This document shows positions 44,750-52,849 of a stretch of 64,000 nucleotides of DNA, piece after piece. Location of the stretch: positions 1 to 64,000 of the forward strand of contig CAYVRN010000006.1 in NCBI GenBank assembly GCA_964453855.1, read 5' to 3'. The stretch's first letter is position 1. Every line of letters begins with the position of its first letter. This DNA is from JASMHC01 sp964453855 (lineage in GTDB: Bacteria > Pseudomonadota > Alphaproteobacteria > Rhodobacterales > Rhodobacteraceae). A program made the translations under genes and the position numbers. The notes under the pieces were generated by a model. The model saw nothing but the letters and a program-made list of their open reading frames with translations, was not told the origin of the DNA and ran no database searches.

Positions 44750-45679
44750 ATGGCCTCTATTTTATCAGTTAAAAATCTCAAGAAATCTTACGACTCGGGG
44801 TTTCAGGCGCTAAAAGGTGTGAATCTTGAGATTGAAGAGGGCGAGATTCTAGCCCTTCTCGGACCGAATGGGGCGGGTAAAACCACGCTCATTTCCACCA
44901 TATGCGGGATATCCAACCCTAGCGAAGGCAGCGTTTCCGTCGGCGGGCATGATATCGCACGCGACTATCGCGCGGCGCGCAGCCTGATCGGTTTGGTGCC
45001 GCAGGAAATCACGCTTGAGCCGTTTGAAAAGGTGATCAGCACCGTCAGCTTTTCCCGCGGACTTTTCGGGAAAAAGCGCGATGATGCTTTTGTCGAAACC
45101 ATCCTCAGACAGCTATCGCTTTGGGACAAACGCAACAGCCGGACCCGTGAATTGTCCGGCGGAATGCGTCGTCGCGTCCTGATCGCAAAAGCGCTTGCAC
45201 ACGAGCCGCGCATTCTGTTTCTGGACGAACCGACAGCAGGCGTGGATGTCGAACTGCGCAAGGATATGTGGGACGTCGTGGCCGAGCTGAAAAAGAACGG
45301 CGTGACGATTATTCTGACGACCCATTACATCGAAGAAGCCGAGGCGATTGCAGACCGCATTGCTGTCATCAACAAGGGTGAAATCTTGTTGGTTGAAGGC
45401 AAAGACGATTTGATGACACGCATGGGCCAGAAAACCCTGGCCGTCGAATTGCACGACCCCATCGACACCGTCCCCGAGGCTTTGTCTGCCTATAACCTTG
45501 GAATCGGGGCAGACGGGCATTCGTTGATCTATACCTACGACACCCGCGCCGAACGCACGGGGATCACCGCGCTGCTGTCAGATATCGCCGCCAGTGGTTT
45601 GGCCCTGAAAGACCTGCAAACGCAACAAAGCTCGCTCGAAGATATCTTCGTCGGTCTGGTGAAGGAGAACGCGGCATGA
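44750..45679 (+). CDS. ABC exporter ATP-binding protein (YadG-like)
   Basis: A 309-residue ATPase: Walker A GPNGAGKTT, LSGGMRRRVLIAKAL signature, ILFLDEPTAGVDVELR Walker B/D-loop and LTTHYIEEAE switch. The C-terminal 80 residues form the extension seen in YadG/NodI-type exporters. It overlaps the membrane gene by 4 nt (ATGA), so the two form one ABC-2 type exporter. Substrate unknown. Confidence 0.88.
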   Translation: MASILSVKNLKKSYDSGFQALKGVNLEIEEGEILALLGPNGAGKTTLISTICGISNPSEGSVSVGGHDIARDYRAARSLIGLVPQEITLEPFEKVISTVSFSRGLFGKKRDDAFVETILRQLSLWDKRNSRTRELSGGMRRRVLIAKALAHEPRILFLDEPTAGVDVELRKDMWDVVAELKKNGVTIILTTHYIEEAEAIADRIAVINKGEILLVEGKDDLMTRMGQKTLAVELHDPIDTVPEALSAYNLGIGADGHSLIYTYDTRAERTGITALLSDIAASGLALKDLQTQQSSLEDIFVGLVKENAA

Positions 45680-46437
45680 ACTTTCAGGCAGTCAAATCCA
45701 TCTACATCTACGAAATGACCCGGTTTTTCAGAACCCTGTCGCAAAGCTTCATTTCGCCAGTCATTTCGACATCGCTCTATTTCGTCGTGTTTGGGGCCGC
45801 CATCGGTTCGCGTATTGATGAGGTCGAAGGCGTCAGCTACGGCGCATTCATTGTGCCGGGTTTGATAATGCTCTCGGTCATCACCCAGTCGATTTCGAAC
45901 GCGTCCTTCGGGATATACTTCCCGAAATTCATCGGAACGGTGTTCGAATTGCTGTCGGCTCCGGTGAACTTCATCGAGATCGTGCTGGGCTATGTCGGGG
46001 CGGCGGCAACCAAGGCGCTGTTTATTGGTGTAGTCATCCTGCTGACAGCCAACCTGTTCGTGGACATTACAATCGCCCATCCCGCTGCGATGGTGTTGTT
46101 TTTGGTTCTGACATGCCTGTCCTTCAGTTTGCTGGGCTTTATCATCGGCATCTGGGCGTCGAACTTTGAACAGCTTCAACTGGTGCCCCTGCTGATTGTC
46201 ACGCCGTTGATCTTCCTTGGCGGGTCATTCTATTCCATCTCGATGCTGCCCCCGTTCTGGCAGACGGTGACGCTGTTCAATCCGGTGGTCTATCTGATCT
46301 CAGGGTTCCGTTGGGCCTTCTTCGGAATGGCAGACGTGCCAATCGGGGTCAGCTTGGTCGCAATCTTCGGATTTCTAGTGCTTTGCATGGGTGTGATTGG
46401 CTGGATCTTCCGCACGGGTTGGCGGTTGCGAAACTAA
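45676..46437 (+). CDS. ABC-2 type exporter permease (YadH-like)
   Basis: A 253-residue membrane protein with six helices. YEMTRFFRTLSQSFISPVISTSLYFVVFGAAIG at the start and the ABC-2 signature TPLIFLGGSFYSISMLPPFWQTVTLFNPVVYLISGFRWAFFG near the end are typical of YadH/NodJ-type permeases. Partner of the preceding ATPase. It ends 33 nt before the S49 protease start. Confidence 0.88.
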   Translation: MNFQAVKSIYIYEMTRFFRTLSQSFISPVISTSLYFVVFGAAIGSRIDEVEGVSYGAFIVPGLIMLSVITQSISNASFGIYFPKFIGTVFELLSAPVNFIEIVLGYVGAAATKALFIGVVILLTANLFVDITIAHPAAMVLFLVLTCLSFSLLGFIIGIWASNFEQLQLVPLLIVTPLIFLGGSFYSISMLPPFWQTVTLFNPVVYLISGFRWAFFGMADVPIGVSLVAIFGFLVLCMGVIGWIFRTGWRLRN

Positions 46438-46469
46438 TCGCCGCAGCGCCCTTGTTTGTGCACGGTGAC

Positions 46470-47285
46470 ATGTCTAAATCCTTGAACATGAAACGTTGGA
46501 TCCCCTTTGTAAAATCTTCCCCGGTTGTCTCGGTCTTGCGCCTGTCAGGCGCCATCGGCAGCGGGTCACGTGGCGCATTGTCGGATCAGACAACCGCGCC
46601 CCTGATCGAAAAAGCTTTCAAGCGCGGCAAGCCTGCGGCGGTCGCCTTGGTCATCAACTCGCCGGGTGGGTCGCCAACGCAATCCTCGCTGATCGCGGCC
46701 CGTATCCGTAGGCTGGCGGATGAAAAGAAAATCCCGGTTTACGCCTTCGTCGAAGACGTGGCGGCCTCGGGCGGTTATTGGCTGGCCACAGCCGCAGATG
46801 AAATCTGGGCCGACCGTGCTTCGATCCTTGGCTCTATCGGTGTTATTTCCGGCGGTTTCGGCGCGGCCGAGTTTATCGAACGCCACGGGATCGAGCGTCG
46901 CATCTACACCGCGGGCAAAAGCAAAAGCCAGTTGGACCCGTTCAAGCCGGAAAACCCCGAAGACGTGACCCGCCTGAAAGTCCTGCTGGAGGACATGCAC
47001 GAGATTTTCAAAGATCAGGTCCGCACCCGTCGCGGCAGCCGTCTGGACCCTGACAGCGATCTGTTCACCGGCGAATTTTGGCTGGCAGAGAAAGCCATCC
47101 AACTGGGTCTTGCCGATGGCGTCGGCCATCTGGTGCCCAAGATAAAGGAAATCTACGGCGAAAAGGTCAAACTGGTTCCTTACGGATACAAAAAACCGCT
47201 GATGCAGCGGTTCGGTATGGGTTTGGCCCAAGACATGCTGGCCGGCATAGAAGAGCGCGCCTCCTTCGCGCGGTTTGGCCTCTGA
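46470..47285 (+). CDS. S49-family serine peptidase (SppA/SohB-like)
   Basis: A 271-residue Clp/crotonase-like protease. VALVINSPGGSPTQSSLIA forms the oxyanion region and the nucleophile serine is in EDVAASGGYWLATAADEI; a lysine-containing segment AGKSKSQLDPFKP follows, as expected for the Ser-Lys dyad. SILGSIGVISGG also fits. Such enzymes degrade signal peptides or membrane proteins. No strong transmembrane helix is seen. ATG 46470 is used, with ATG 46488 (MKRWIPFVK) as an equally plausible start. Confidence 0.85.
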   Translation: MSKSLNMKRWIPFVKSSPVVSVLRLSGAIGSGSRGALSDQTTAPLIEKAFKRGKPAAVALVINSPGGSPTQSSLIAARIRRLADEKKIPVYAFVEDVAASGGYWLATAADEIWADRASILGSIGVISGGFGAAEFIERHGIERRIYTAGKSKSQLDPFKPENPEDVTRLKVLLEDMHEIFKDQVRTRRGSRLDPDSDLFTGEFWLAEKAIQLGLADGVGHLVPKIKEIYGEKVKLVPYGYKKPLMQRFGMGLAQDMLAGIEERASFARFGL

Positions 47286-47286
47286 C

Positions 47287-47454
47287 GTGTTAGTTAAGAT
47301 CGTCACCTTTTTTCTGATCGGAATGATCGTACTGGCGATGTTCGGCAAACTGACCCTGCCCGGTCAGAAGCGCCTGCAATCTGCCCGTTGCAAAAAATGC
47401 GGTCGTTTTAATATAGGAAAGGGTCCGTGTAGCTGCGGCAGCGGTCGGGGTTAA
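47287..47454 (+). CDS. Tiny membrane-anchored zinc-ribbon protein
   Basis: A 55-residue frame starting GTG one base after the protease stop and ending 5 nt before the exchanger gene. Residues about 5-19 are a hydrophobic helix (IVTFFLIGMIVLAMFG). The C-terminal half has four cysteines in the pattern CKKCG ... PCSCG, a small rubredoxin/zinc-ribbon-like knuckle. I recall similar short proteins next to S49 peptidase genes in this family, but no function is known to me. The tight packing between two genes and the cysteine pattern support it being real. Confidence 0.65.
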   Translation: MLVKIVTFFLIGMIVLAMFGKLTLPGQKRLQSARCKKCGRFNIGKGPCSCGSGRG

Positions 47455-47459
47455 TCTGA

Positions 47460-48416
47460 ATGTCTTGGCTTCTTGCGGCACTCGGTCTTGTGATCCTGCT
47501 TCTGGCGGGCGACGCCTTGGTCAAAGGCGCCGTGAACCTTAGCCTGCGCATCGGTATTCCTGCCGTTATTGTCAGCCTGACCATCGTCGCGTTTGGCACT
47601 TCGGCCCCAGAATTGCTGATCGCCATAAGCGCCATAGACGACCATGCCCCTGGAATTGCGCTTGGCAACGTTGTCGGGTCTAACACGGCTAATATTCTAT
47701 TGGTTCTGGGTGTTCCGGCTTTATTGTCGCCCCTTTACACAAGTCAGTGCGACACCAAGAAAAACTATATCTTCATGATCGGTGGATCGCTTCTGTTTAT
47801 TGCGCTTGCGATGACCGGAGTGTTCACGTGGATACACGGTCTGGTTCTCCTTGCCGCGCTGTCTTTTGTACTTTTTGATTCCGCCCGCGACGCACAAAAG
47901 TATCGCAAGGCCACAGCAATGAAAATTGCCGAAGACCCCACCGAAGAGATTGAAGGAGTTGACCCGGAAATGTCGGGTTTGATGATCGCCTTTTATCTCG
48001 CGCTGGGTCTGATCGGTCTTCCGCTTGGCGCAGATATTCTTGTCGATAGTGCTGTGGATATCGCTCGTATGTTCAACATCAGCGAAACGGTGATCGGCCT
48101 GACACTTGTTGCCATCGGAACATCCTTGCCCGAGCTGGCGACCACTGTCATGGCCTCGCTTCGACGTCAGGCCGAGGTCGCTTTGGGCAATGTCATCGGT
48201 TCGAACATGTTCAACCTGCTGGCCATCATCGGCATCGCCAGCTTTGTTGGTCCTATTCCTGTGGACCGCTCGTTCCTAATGTTTGACCTTTGGGTGATGC
48301 TCGGCGCATCGGTTCTTTTAGCGCCCTTCGTCTTTTTACGCTGGGACCTGAATCGTTTGTGGGGATTTTTGTTCCTCGCCCTATATGTCCTCTACTTGGC
48401 GTCTATCGTAATCTAG
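47460..48416 (+). CDS. Calcium/sodium antiporter (CaCA family, YrbG-like)
   Basis: A 318-residue inner-membrane exchanger. The two inverted alpha repeats carry the ion-binding motifs VAFGTSAPELLIAISA and VAIGTSLPELATTVMAS, each followed by GNVxGSN (GNVVGSNTANI, GNVIGSNMFNL). About ten helices, with an acidic cytosolic loop between the halves (EDPTEEIEGVDPE). Most similar in layout to YrbG; the cation couple is from family knowledge. Confidence 0.92.
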   Translation: MSWLLAALGLVILLLAGDALVKGAVNLSLRIGIPAVIVSLTIVAFGTSAPELLIAISAIDDHAPGIALGNVVGSNTANILLVLGVPALLSPLYTSQCDTKKNYIFMIGGSLLFIALAMTGVFTWIHGLVLLAALSFVLFDSARDAQKYRKATAMKIAEDPTEEIEGVDPEMSGLMIAFYLALGLIGLPLGADILVDSAVDIARMFNISETVIGLTLVAIGTSLPELATTVMASLRRQAEVALGNVIGSNMFNLLAIIGIASFVGPIPVDRSFLMFDLWVMLGASVLLAPFVFLRWDLNRLWGFLFLALYVLYLASIVI

Positions 48417-48425
48417 AGGATCAAA

Positions 48426-49208
48426 ATGCCAGCAGCTTTGGTGACGGGGGCCGGTAAACGGCTTGGCCGGGAAATGGCTCTGTTTCTGGGTCGGAACGGA
48501 TATGATGTTGTCGTCCATTACGCCTCGTCCAAGGATAGCGCGGATCAGGTCGTGGATGAAATATTGGCGATGGGGCAAAAGGCTGTTGCGCTACAGGCTG
48601 ATCTTCTGTTCGAAGATCAGGCGCAAGAGTTGGTGCCAAACGCAACCAAGGCCATTGGCCAGCCGATCACCTGTCTGATCAACAACGCCTCGATCTTCGA
48701 ATATGACACCATCGAAACCGCCACGCGCCAAAGCTGGGACAGGCACATCGAAAGCAACCTGCGCGCCCCGATGGTTTTGACCCAAGTGGTTGCCGCGCAA
48801 TTCGCTGATCCACTGATCGATGCATGCGGGGAACCGATTGCCCAGGCCTTGGTTGTCAACATGATCGACCAGCGCGTGCGCAAACTGACCCCCGAGTTTA
48901 TGAGCTACACAATCGCCAAAATGGGTCTATGGGCCTTCACGCAAACTGCCGCGCAAGGACTTGCCCCAAAGGTACGCGTCAACGCGATTGGTCCGGGTCC
49001 CACGTTAGAGGGCGAAAGGCAGACGCTCGAGCAATTCGAACGGCAGCGCAAAAGCACGGTTTTGGGCCGGGGCGCAAATGTCTCGGACATCATTGCAGCA
49101 TTGGAGTTTTTCCTGAAATCCCCTGCAATTACGGGGCAATTAATCTGCGTTGACGGGGGGCAGCATTTGGCCTGGCAAACCCCTGATGTGCTAGGCGTCG
49201 AGGGCTAA
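48426..49208 (+). CDS. SDR-family oxidoreductase (pteridine/dihydromonapterin reductase-like)
   Basis: A 260-residue classical SDR. The cofactor motif is TGAGKRLGREMALFLG, with the arginine-containing form typical of NADPH-dependent pteridine reductases (FolM/PTR1). NNAS and the catalytic YTIAK are present, then GPGPTLEGERQ in place of the usual loop. Reduction of dihydrobiopterin/monapterin or folate is inferred. It begins 9 nt after the exchanger gene. The 282-nt AT-rich gap before uvrC follows. Confidence 0.82.
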   Translation: MPAALVTGAGKRLGREMALFLGRNGYDVVVHYASSKDSADQVVDEILAMGQKAVALQADLLFEDQAQELVPNATKAIGQPITCLINNASIFEYDTIETATRQSWDRHIESNLRAPMVLTQVVAAQFADPLIDACGEPIAQALVVNMIDQRVRKLTPEFMSYTIAKMGLWAFTQTAAQGLAPKVRVNAIGPGPTLEGERQTLEQFERQRKSTVLGRGANVSDIIAALEFFLKSPAITGQLICVDGGQHLAWQTPDVLGVEG

Positions 49209-49490
49209 CGAACCAAAGTTGTGCACTTTTCACGGGCATGTAACATTTTGTTTACAAAACCTTAATGATTTCAGTGATTTGCGTGTTTAGAAGAAAAATA
49301 AATAATTAAATCAAATACTTAAGAAAGTGCCTAAAAATTAGGCAAAGTAACGAACCCCCCATAAAACAATGGAAAATCCCCCAATAGTTAAACTTTCCCC
49401 CAGACTTATCCACAGATTCCGTGGAAACCTTTTGTATTGCAGTCGGCACGGAATCCGTGCAGCCAGACAGGGAATCATCTAGTTTGAATT
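49209..49490. other. AT-rich intergenic region with DnaA box and inverted repeats
   Basis: A 282-nt non-coding stretch much richer in A/T than its neighbours. It holds a perfect DnaA box TTATCCACA at 49406-49414, an A/T block at about 49286-49325, the inverted repeats TGCCTAA-AAA-TTAGGCA (49328-49344) and GCACGGA-A-TCCGTGC (49446-49460), and three C-tracts (49355-49360, 49378-49382, 49397-49401). It could be a promoter region for uvrC with DnaA control. An origin-like role is possible but only one consensus DnaA box was found. Confidence 0.55.
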
Positions 49491-51356
49491 ATGTCCGAAA
49501 ATAACCAGACAACCTTGACCGGATATGAGGTGATCCGGGACTACCTAAAGTCCCTCGACGGATCACCCGGCGTCTACCGTATGCTCGATGCTCAGGCGCG
49601 GGTACTTTACGTTGGAAAAGCCCGAAATTTGAAAGCTCGTGTGTCGAATTATGCCCGCCCGACTGGGCATTCGGGGCGCATTGCGCGGATGATATCCGAA
49701 ACCGCGTCGATGATGTTCCTGACCACCCGCACCGAGACCGAGGCGCTTCTGCTTGAGCAGAACCTGATCAAGCAATTGAAGCCCCGCTATAATGTGCTGC
49801 TGCGCGACGACAAAAGCTTTCCGAATATTCTGGTCACCGATACCCATGCCTTTCCGATGATCAAAAAGCATCGCGGGGCACGCAAGGAAAAGGGCAGCTA
49901 CTACGGCCCATTTGCCAGCGCGGGTGCGGTGAACCGAACGCTCACCCAGTTGCAGCGGGTGTTTATGTTGCGCAACTGCACGGACTCGGTTTTTGAAGGC
50001 CGCACGCGACCTTGTTTGAACTATCAGATCAAACGCTGCTCGGGTCCTTGCGTCGATAAAATTTCGAAAGCGGATTACGCCCAGACGGTTAAGGATGCCG
50101 AGCGCTTCCTGTCCGGTCGCTCGACCGAGATACAAGAACGTTTGGCTGTTGAAATGCGCGAAGCGTCCGAAGCGATGGAGTTCGAACGTGCCGCTGCTCT
50201 GCGCGATCGGATCAAGGCGCTGACACAGGTCCAGACCAATCAGGGCATCAACCCCCGCACTGTGGCCGAGGCCGATATTGTGGCGCTGCATGTGGAAAAG
50301 GGGCAGGCCTGCGTTCAGGTCTTCTTTATCCGCGCGAACCAGAACTGGGGCAACCACGACTACTATCCGCGCCTGTCTGCTGATGTCGAGGAACCCGAAA
50401 TCCTGCAAGCGTTCCTTGGCCAGTTTTACCAGACCAAGGAACCGCCAAAGCAAATCATTCTGTCCCATCCCGTGGAAGAGCCGGAACTCTTGGCCCAGGC
50501 CCTGTCCGAAAAAGCAGGACGCAAGGTCGAGATCATCGTTCCCCAGCGTGGCGAGAAAGCCGAACTGATTGACGGCGCCCTTCGCAATGCCCGCGAAAGT
50601 CTGGCACGCAAGATGGCTGAAACTGCAACGCAAGCGAAACTGCTGCGCGGCGTGGCAGATGCCTTTGGTCTGGAAAACCCGCCGCAACGGATCGAGGTGT
50701 ACGACAACAGCCATATTCAAGGCACCAACGCTGTCGGTGCGATGATCGTCGCGGGACCTGACGGGTTCATGAAAAACCACTACCGCAAGTTCAACATCAA
50801 GGGCGAAAGCATCACCCCCGGTGATGACTTCGGCATGATGAAAGAGGTTTTGACCCGCCGTTTTAAACGCTTGCTGAAAGAAGACCCCGACCGCGAAAAC
50901 GGTCTCTGGCCCGACTTGTTGTTGATTGACGGCGGTGCGGGGCAGGTGTCGGCGGTGGCCGAGATCATGACCGAATACGGTGTCAGCGACATTCCGATGG
51001 TCGGCGTGGCCAAAGGCGTCGACCGTGATGCCGGAAAAGAGGAATTCTACCGCCCCGGCGCAAACGTGTTTGCCTTGCGCCACAACGATCCGGTTCTGTA
51101 CTTCATCCAGCGCATGCGCGACGAAGCCCACCGTTTTGCCATTGGCACCCACCGCGCCAAGCGCGCCAAGGCGGTGGGGGCAACGCCTTTAGACGATGTG
51201 CCCGGCGTCGGCGCCACCCGCAAGCGGGCGTTGCTGGCGCATTTCGGATCAGCCAAGGCCGTCAGCCGCGCGAACCTGAGCGATCTGAAAGCGGTGGACG
51301 GGGTGTCAGATGCTTTGGCCGAAACGATCTATGCCTTTTTCCACGAGGGCGGTTAG
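49491..51356 (+). CDS. uvrC: Excinuclease ABC subunit UvrC
   Basis: Makes the dual incisions of nucleotide excision repair. The 621-residue protein has the GIY-YIG nuclease (SPGVYRMLDAQARVLYVGKARNLKARV) at the N-terminus, the cysteine cluster with CLNYQIKRCSGPCV, a UVR domain (EASEAMEFERAAALRDRIKAL) near 220, the RNase-H-like endonuclease with RIEVYDNSHIQGTNAVG and LLLIDGGAGQ, and C-terminal helix-hairpin-helix (LDDVPGVGATRKRALLAHFG). Start ATG 49491 is the first in frame after the AT-rich gap. Confidence 0.97.
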   Translation: MSENNQTTLTGYEVIRDYLKSLDGSPGVYRMLDAQARVLYVGKARNLKARVSNYARPTGHSGRIARMISETASMMFLTTRTETEALLLEQNLIKQLKPRYNVLLRDDKSFPNILVTDTHAFPMIKKHRGARKEKGSYYGPFASAGAVNRTLTQLQRVFMLRNCTDSVFEGRTRPCLNYQIKRCSGPCVDKISKADYAQTVKDAERFLSGRSTEIQERLAVEMREASEAMEFERAAALRDRIKALTQVQTNQGINPRTVAEADIVALHVEKGQACVQVFFIRANQNWGNHDYYPRLSADVEEPEILQAFLGQFYQTKEPPKQIILSHPVEEPELLAQALSEKAGRKVEIIVPQRGEKAELIDGALRNARESLARKMAETATQAKLLRGVADAFGLENPPQRIEVYDNSHIQGTNAVGAMIVAGPDGFMKNHYRKFNIKGESITPGDDFGMMKEVLTRRFKRLLKEDPDRENGLWPDLLLIDGGAGQVSAVAEIMTEYGVSDIPMVGVAKGVDRDAGKEEFYRPGANVFALRHNDPVLYFIQRMRDEAHRFAIGTHRAKRAKAVGATPLDDVPGVGATRKRALLAHFGSAKAVSRANLSDLKAVDGVSDALAETIYAFFHEGG

Positions 51357-51358
51357 GC

Positions 51359-52204
51359 CTACGCGGCTAACGCTTTGGCTAACTCGGCCACCAGTATGTC
51401 CCGCACTGCGCTGATCCGCGGGTTCTGGTACATCTCGGTTTGCGACGCGACCCAGAGCGGGGCCGCTGGGATATCTGGACCGGCCTCTAGTTCAATCAAC
51501 CTGTGGTCCCGGCAGCCTAGAAAGGCGGGCATCAACACTTTGCCCAAGCCTTTGGCGGCCATTTCTCGCAAGGCCAAAAAGCTGTCAGCCCTGTGGGAAA
51601 TCATGCGGTCGGGTACATGGTTCGCAATCCATTCGGCGGCAACGGACCCGGACAGACTACCTGTCAGACCCAACCAACCCTTAACTTCGGATGAGACCGC
51701 GTAGGTCTTGAACACCACCTCTCCTGCCTTGTCGCCCATCAGATCGGCGCCCAGCTTTTTGGCAGGACGAATGGCAATATCTGCGGTCAGGCGCGTCAGG
51801 TCATGATGCGCGTTTCCGCTAAGCACCGTGACGTTTAACGCGGGATATGTGGTTGAGATCGTAGTTACAACGTCCGGCAAAAGCACTTCGCAAACGCTAT
51901 CGGTCGAGGCGATCCGCACAGTGCCCGAAATGCTTTCTTGCGCGCCTGCGATGGTGCGTTCAACGGACAAGACTGCGTCCTCGACGTTTTTGGCCACCTC
52001 CAGAATGTTCGCTGCCCCTGGCAGCGGGCGATAGCCACCCGGTGATTTGTGAAACAGTGGCTGGCCGTATCGCGCCTCAAAGGCTGCAATCCGACGCATG
52101 ACGGTCACATGGGTCACGCCAAGGGCCTTGGCCGTTGCGTTCAACGACCCGGTCTCGGCGACCGAGAGAATGTAGCGAAAATCATCCCAGTTTTGATTGT
52201 TCAT
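51359..52204 (-). CDS. LysR-family transcriptional regulator
   Basis: A 281-residue regulator. N-terminal winged helix: FRYILSVAETGSLNATAKALGVTHVTVMRRIAAFEARYGQPLFHK. The effector domain carries SGTVRIASTDSVCEVLLP and AIRPAKKLGADLMG. It is divergent from the cytochrome c' gene (90-nt AT-rich gap), which it may regulate together with itself. The inducer is unknown. Its 3' end faces uvrC with 2 nt between stops. Confidence 0.9.
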   Translation of the reverse strand: MNNQNWDDFRYILSVAETGSLNATAKALGVTHVTVMRRIAAFEARYGQPLFHKSPGGYRPLPGAANILEVAKNVEDAVLSVERTIAGAQESISGTVRIASTDSVCEVLLPDVVTTISTTYPALNVTVLSGNAHHDLTRLTADIAIRPAKKLGADLMGDKAGEVVFKTYAVSSEVKGWLGLTGSLSGSVAAEWIANHVPDRMISHRADSFLALREMAAKGLGKVLMPAFLGCRDHRLIELEAGPDIPAAPLWVASQTEMYQNPRISAVRDILVAELAKALAA

Positions 52205-52294
52205 AAAGTAACAACTAAGCGCAAAAATCTAACAATTACAAAATAAAAATTACATAATATGCTGTCCTGACAATACCTTTCAGGGAGAATCGAA

Positions 52295-52759
52295 ATGAAC
52301 ACCCGCACTTTATTACTCACAGCAGGGATCGTGGCATGTGTCGGCCTTGGTGGCGCTGTGGCGCAAACGCAAATCCATCCGGCGGTCAAAGCCCGTCAGT
52401 CGGTTATGACGCTTTATGCCAACAACCTTGGCCAACTTGGCGCGATGGCCAAAGGCGATGTCGAGTATAACGCTGATGCCGCGTCGGCCGCCGCAACCAA
52501 TTTGGTGCTTCTGACCCAGATGGATCAGTCGACCCTCTGGCCTCAGGGCACGGACAACGCTTCAACCGACGGAACGCGCGCCCTGCCTGCGATGTGGGAA
52601 AATTTCCCCGATGTGATGGCAAAAGGCCAAGCGCTTGGTGCTGCAGCACTTGCGATGCAGAGCGCTGCGGGTACGGATCTGGATTCACTACGCGGCGCAA
52701 TGGGGGCCTTGGGTGGCGCCTGTGGCGGTTGCCACAAAGCCTATCGCGCGGCTGAGTAA
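52295..52759 (+). CDS. Cytochrome c' (class II c-type cytochrome)
   Basis: A periplasmic 154-residue heme protein. The signal peptide ends AVAQTQ; the mature protein starts IHPAVKARQSVMTLYANNLGQLGAMAKG, the four-helix-bundle pattern of cytochromes c'. The heme site is at the extreme C-terminus, CGGCHKAYRAAE. Family members bind NO and CO, so a role in nitrosative-stress protection is possible. It is a single-gene unit with a strong terminator. Confidence 0.9.
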   Translation: MNTRTLLLTAGIVACVGLGGAVAQTQIHPAVKARQSVMTLYANNLGQLGAMAKGDVEYNADAASAAATNLVLLTQMDQSTLWPQGTDNASTDGTRALPAMWENFPDVMAKGQALGAAALAMQSAAGTDLDSLRGAMGALGGACGGCHKAYRAAE

Positions 52760-52767
52760 TTAAGAAC

Positions 52768-52791
52768 GCGGCCCCGCAAGGGGCCGCTTTT
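52768..52791 (+). terminator. Rho-independent terminator after cytochrome c'
   Basis: GCGGCCCC-GCAA-GGGGCCGC, a perfect 8-bp stem with a stable tetraloop, followed by TTTT, 8 nt after the stop. It may also block transcription from the convergent ABC operon. Confidence 0.92.
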
Positions 52792-52849
52792 CTGGCCTGA
52801 CGGCCTTTCTCAAAATGCGAACAGCGCGCGATTCGAGCGCACCAAGCAG

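Noticed and set aside
49406..49414. Chromosomal replication origin call at the DnaA box
   Set aside because: Only one consensus box was found, with no dnaA, parAB or hemE neighbours; reported only as an origin-like region.
49563..51152. Long open frame on the minus strand opposite uvrC (about 529 codons)
   Set aside because: uvrC is certain on the plus strand, and the antisense translation shows no family motif.
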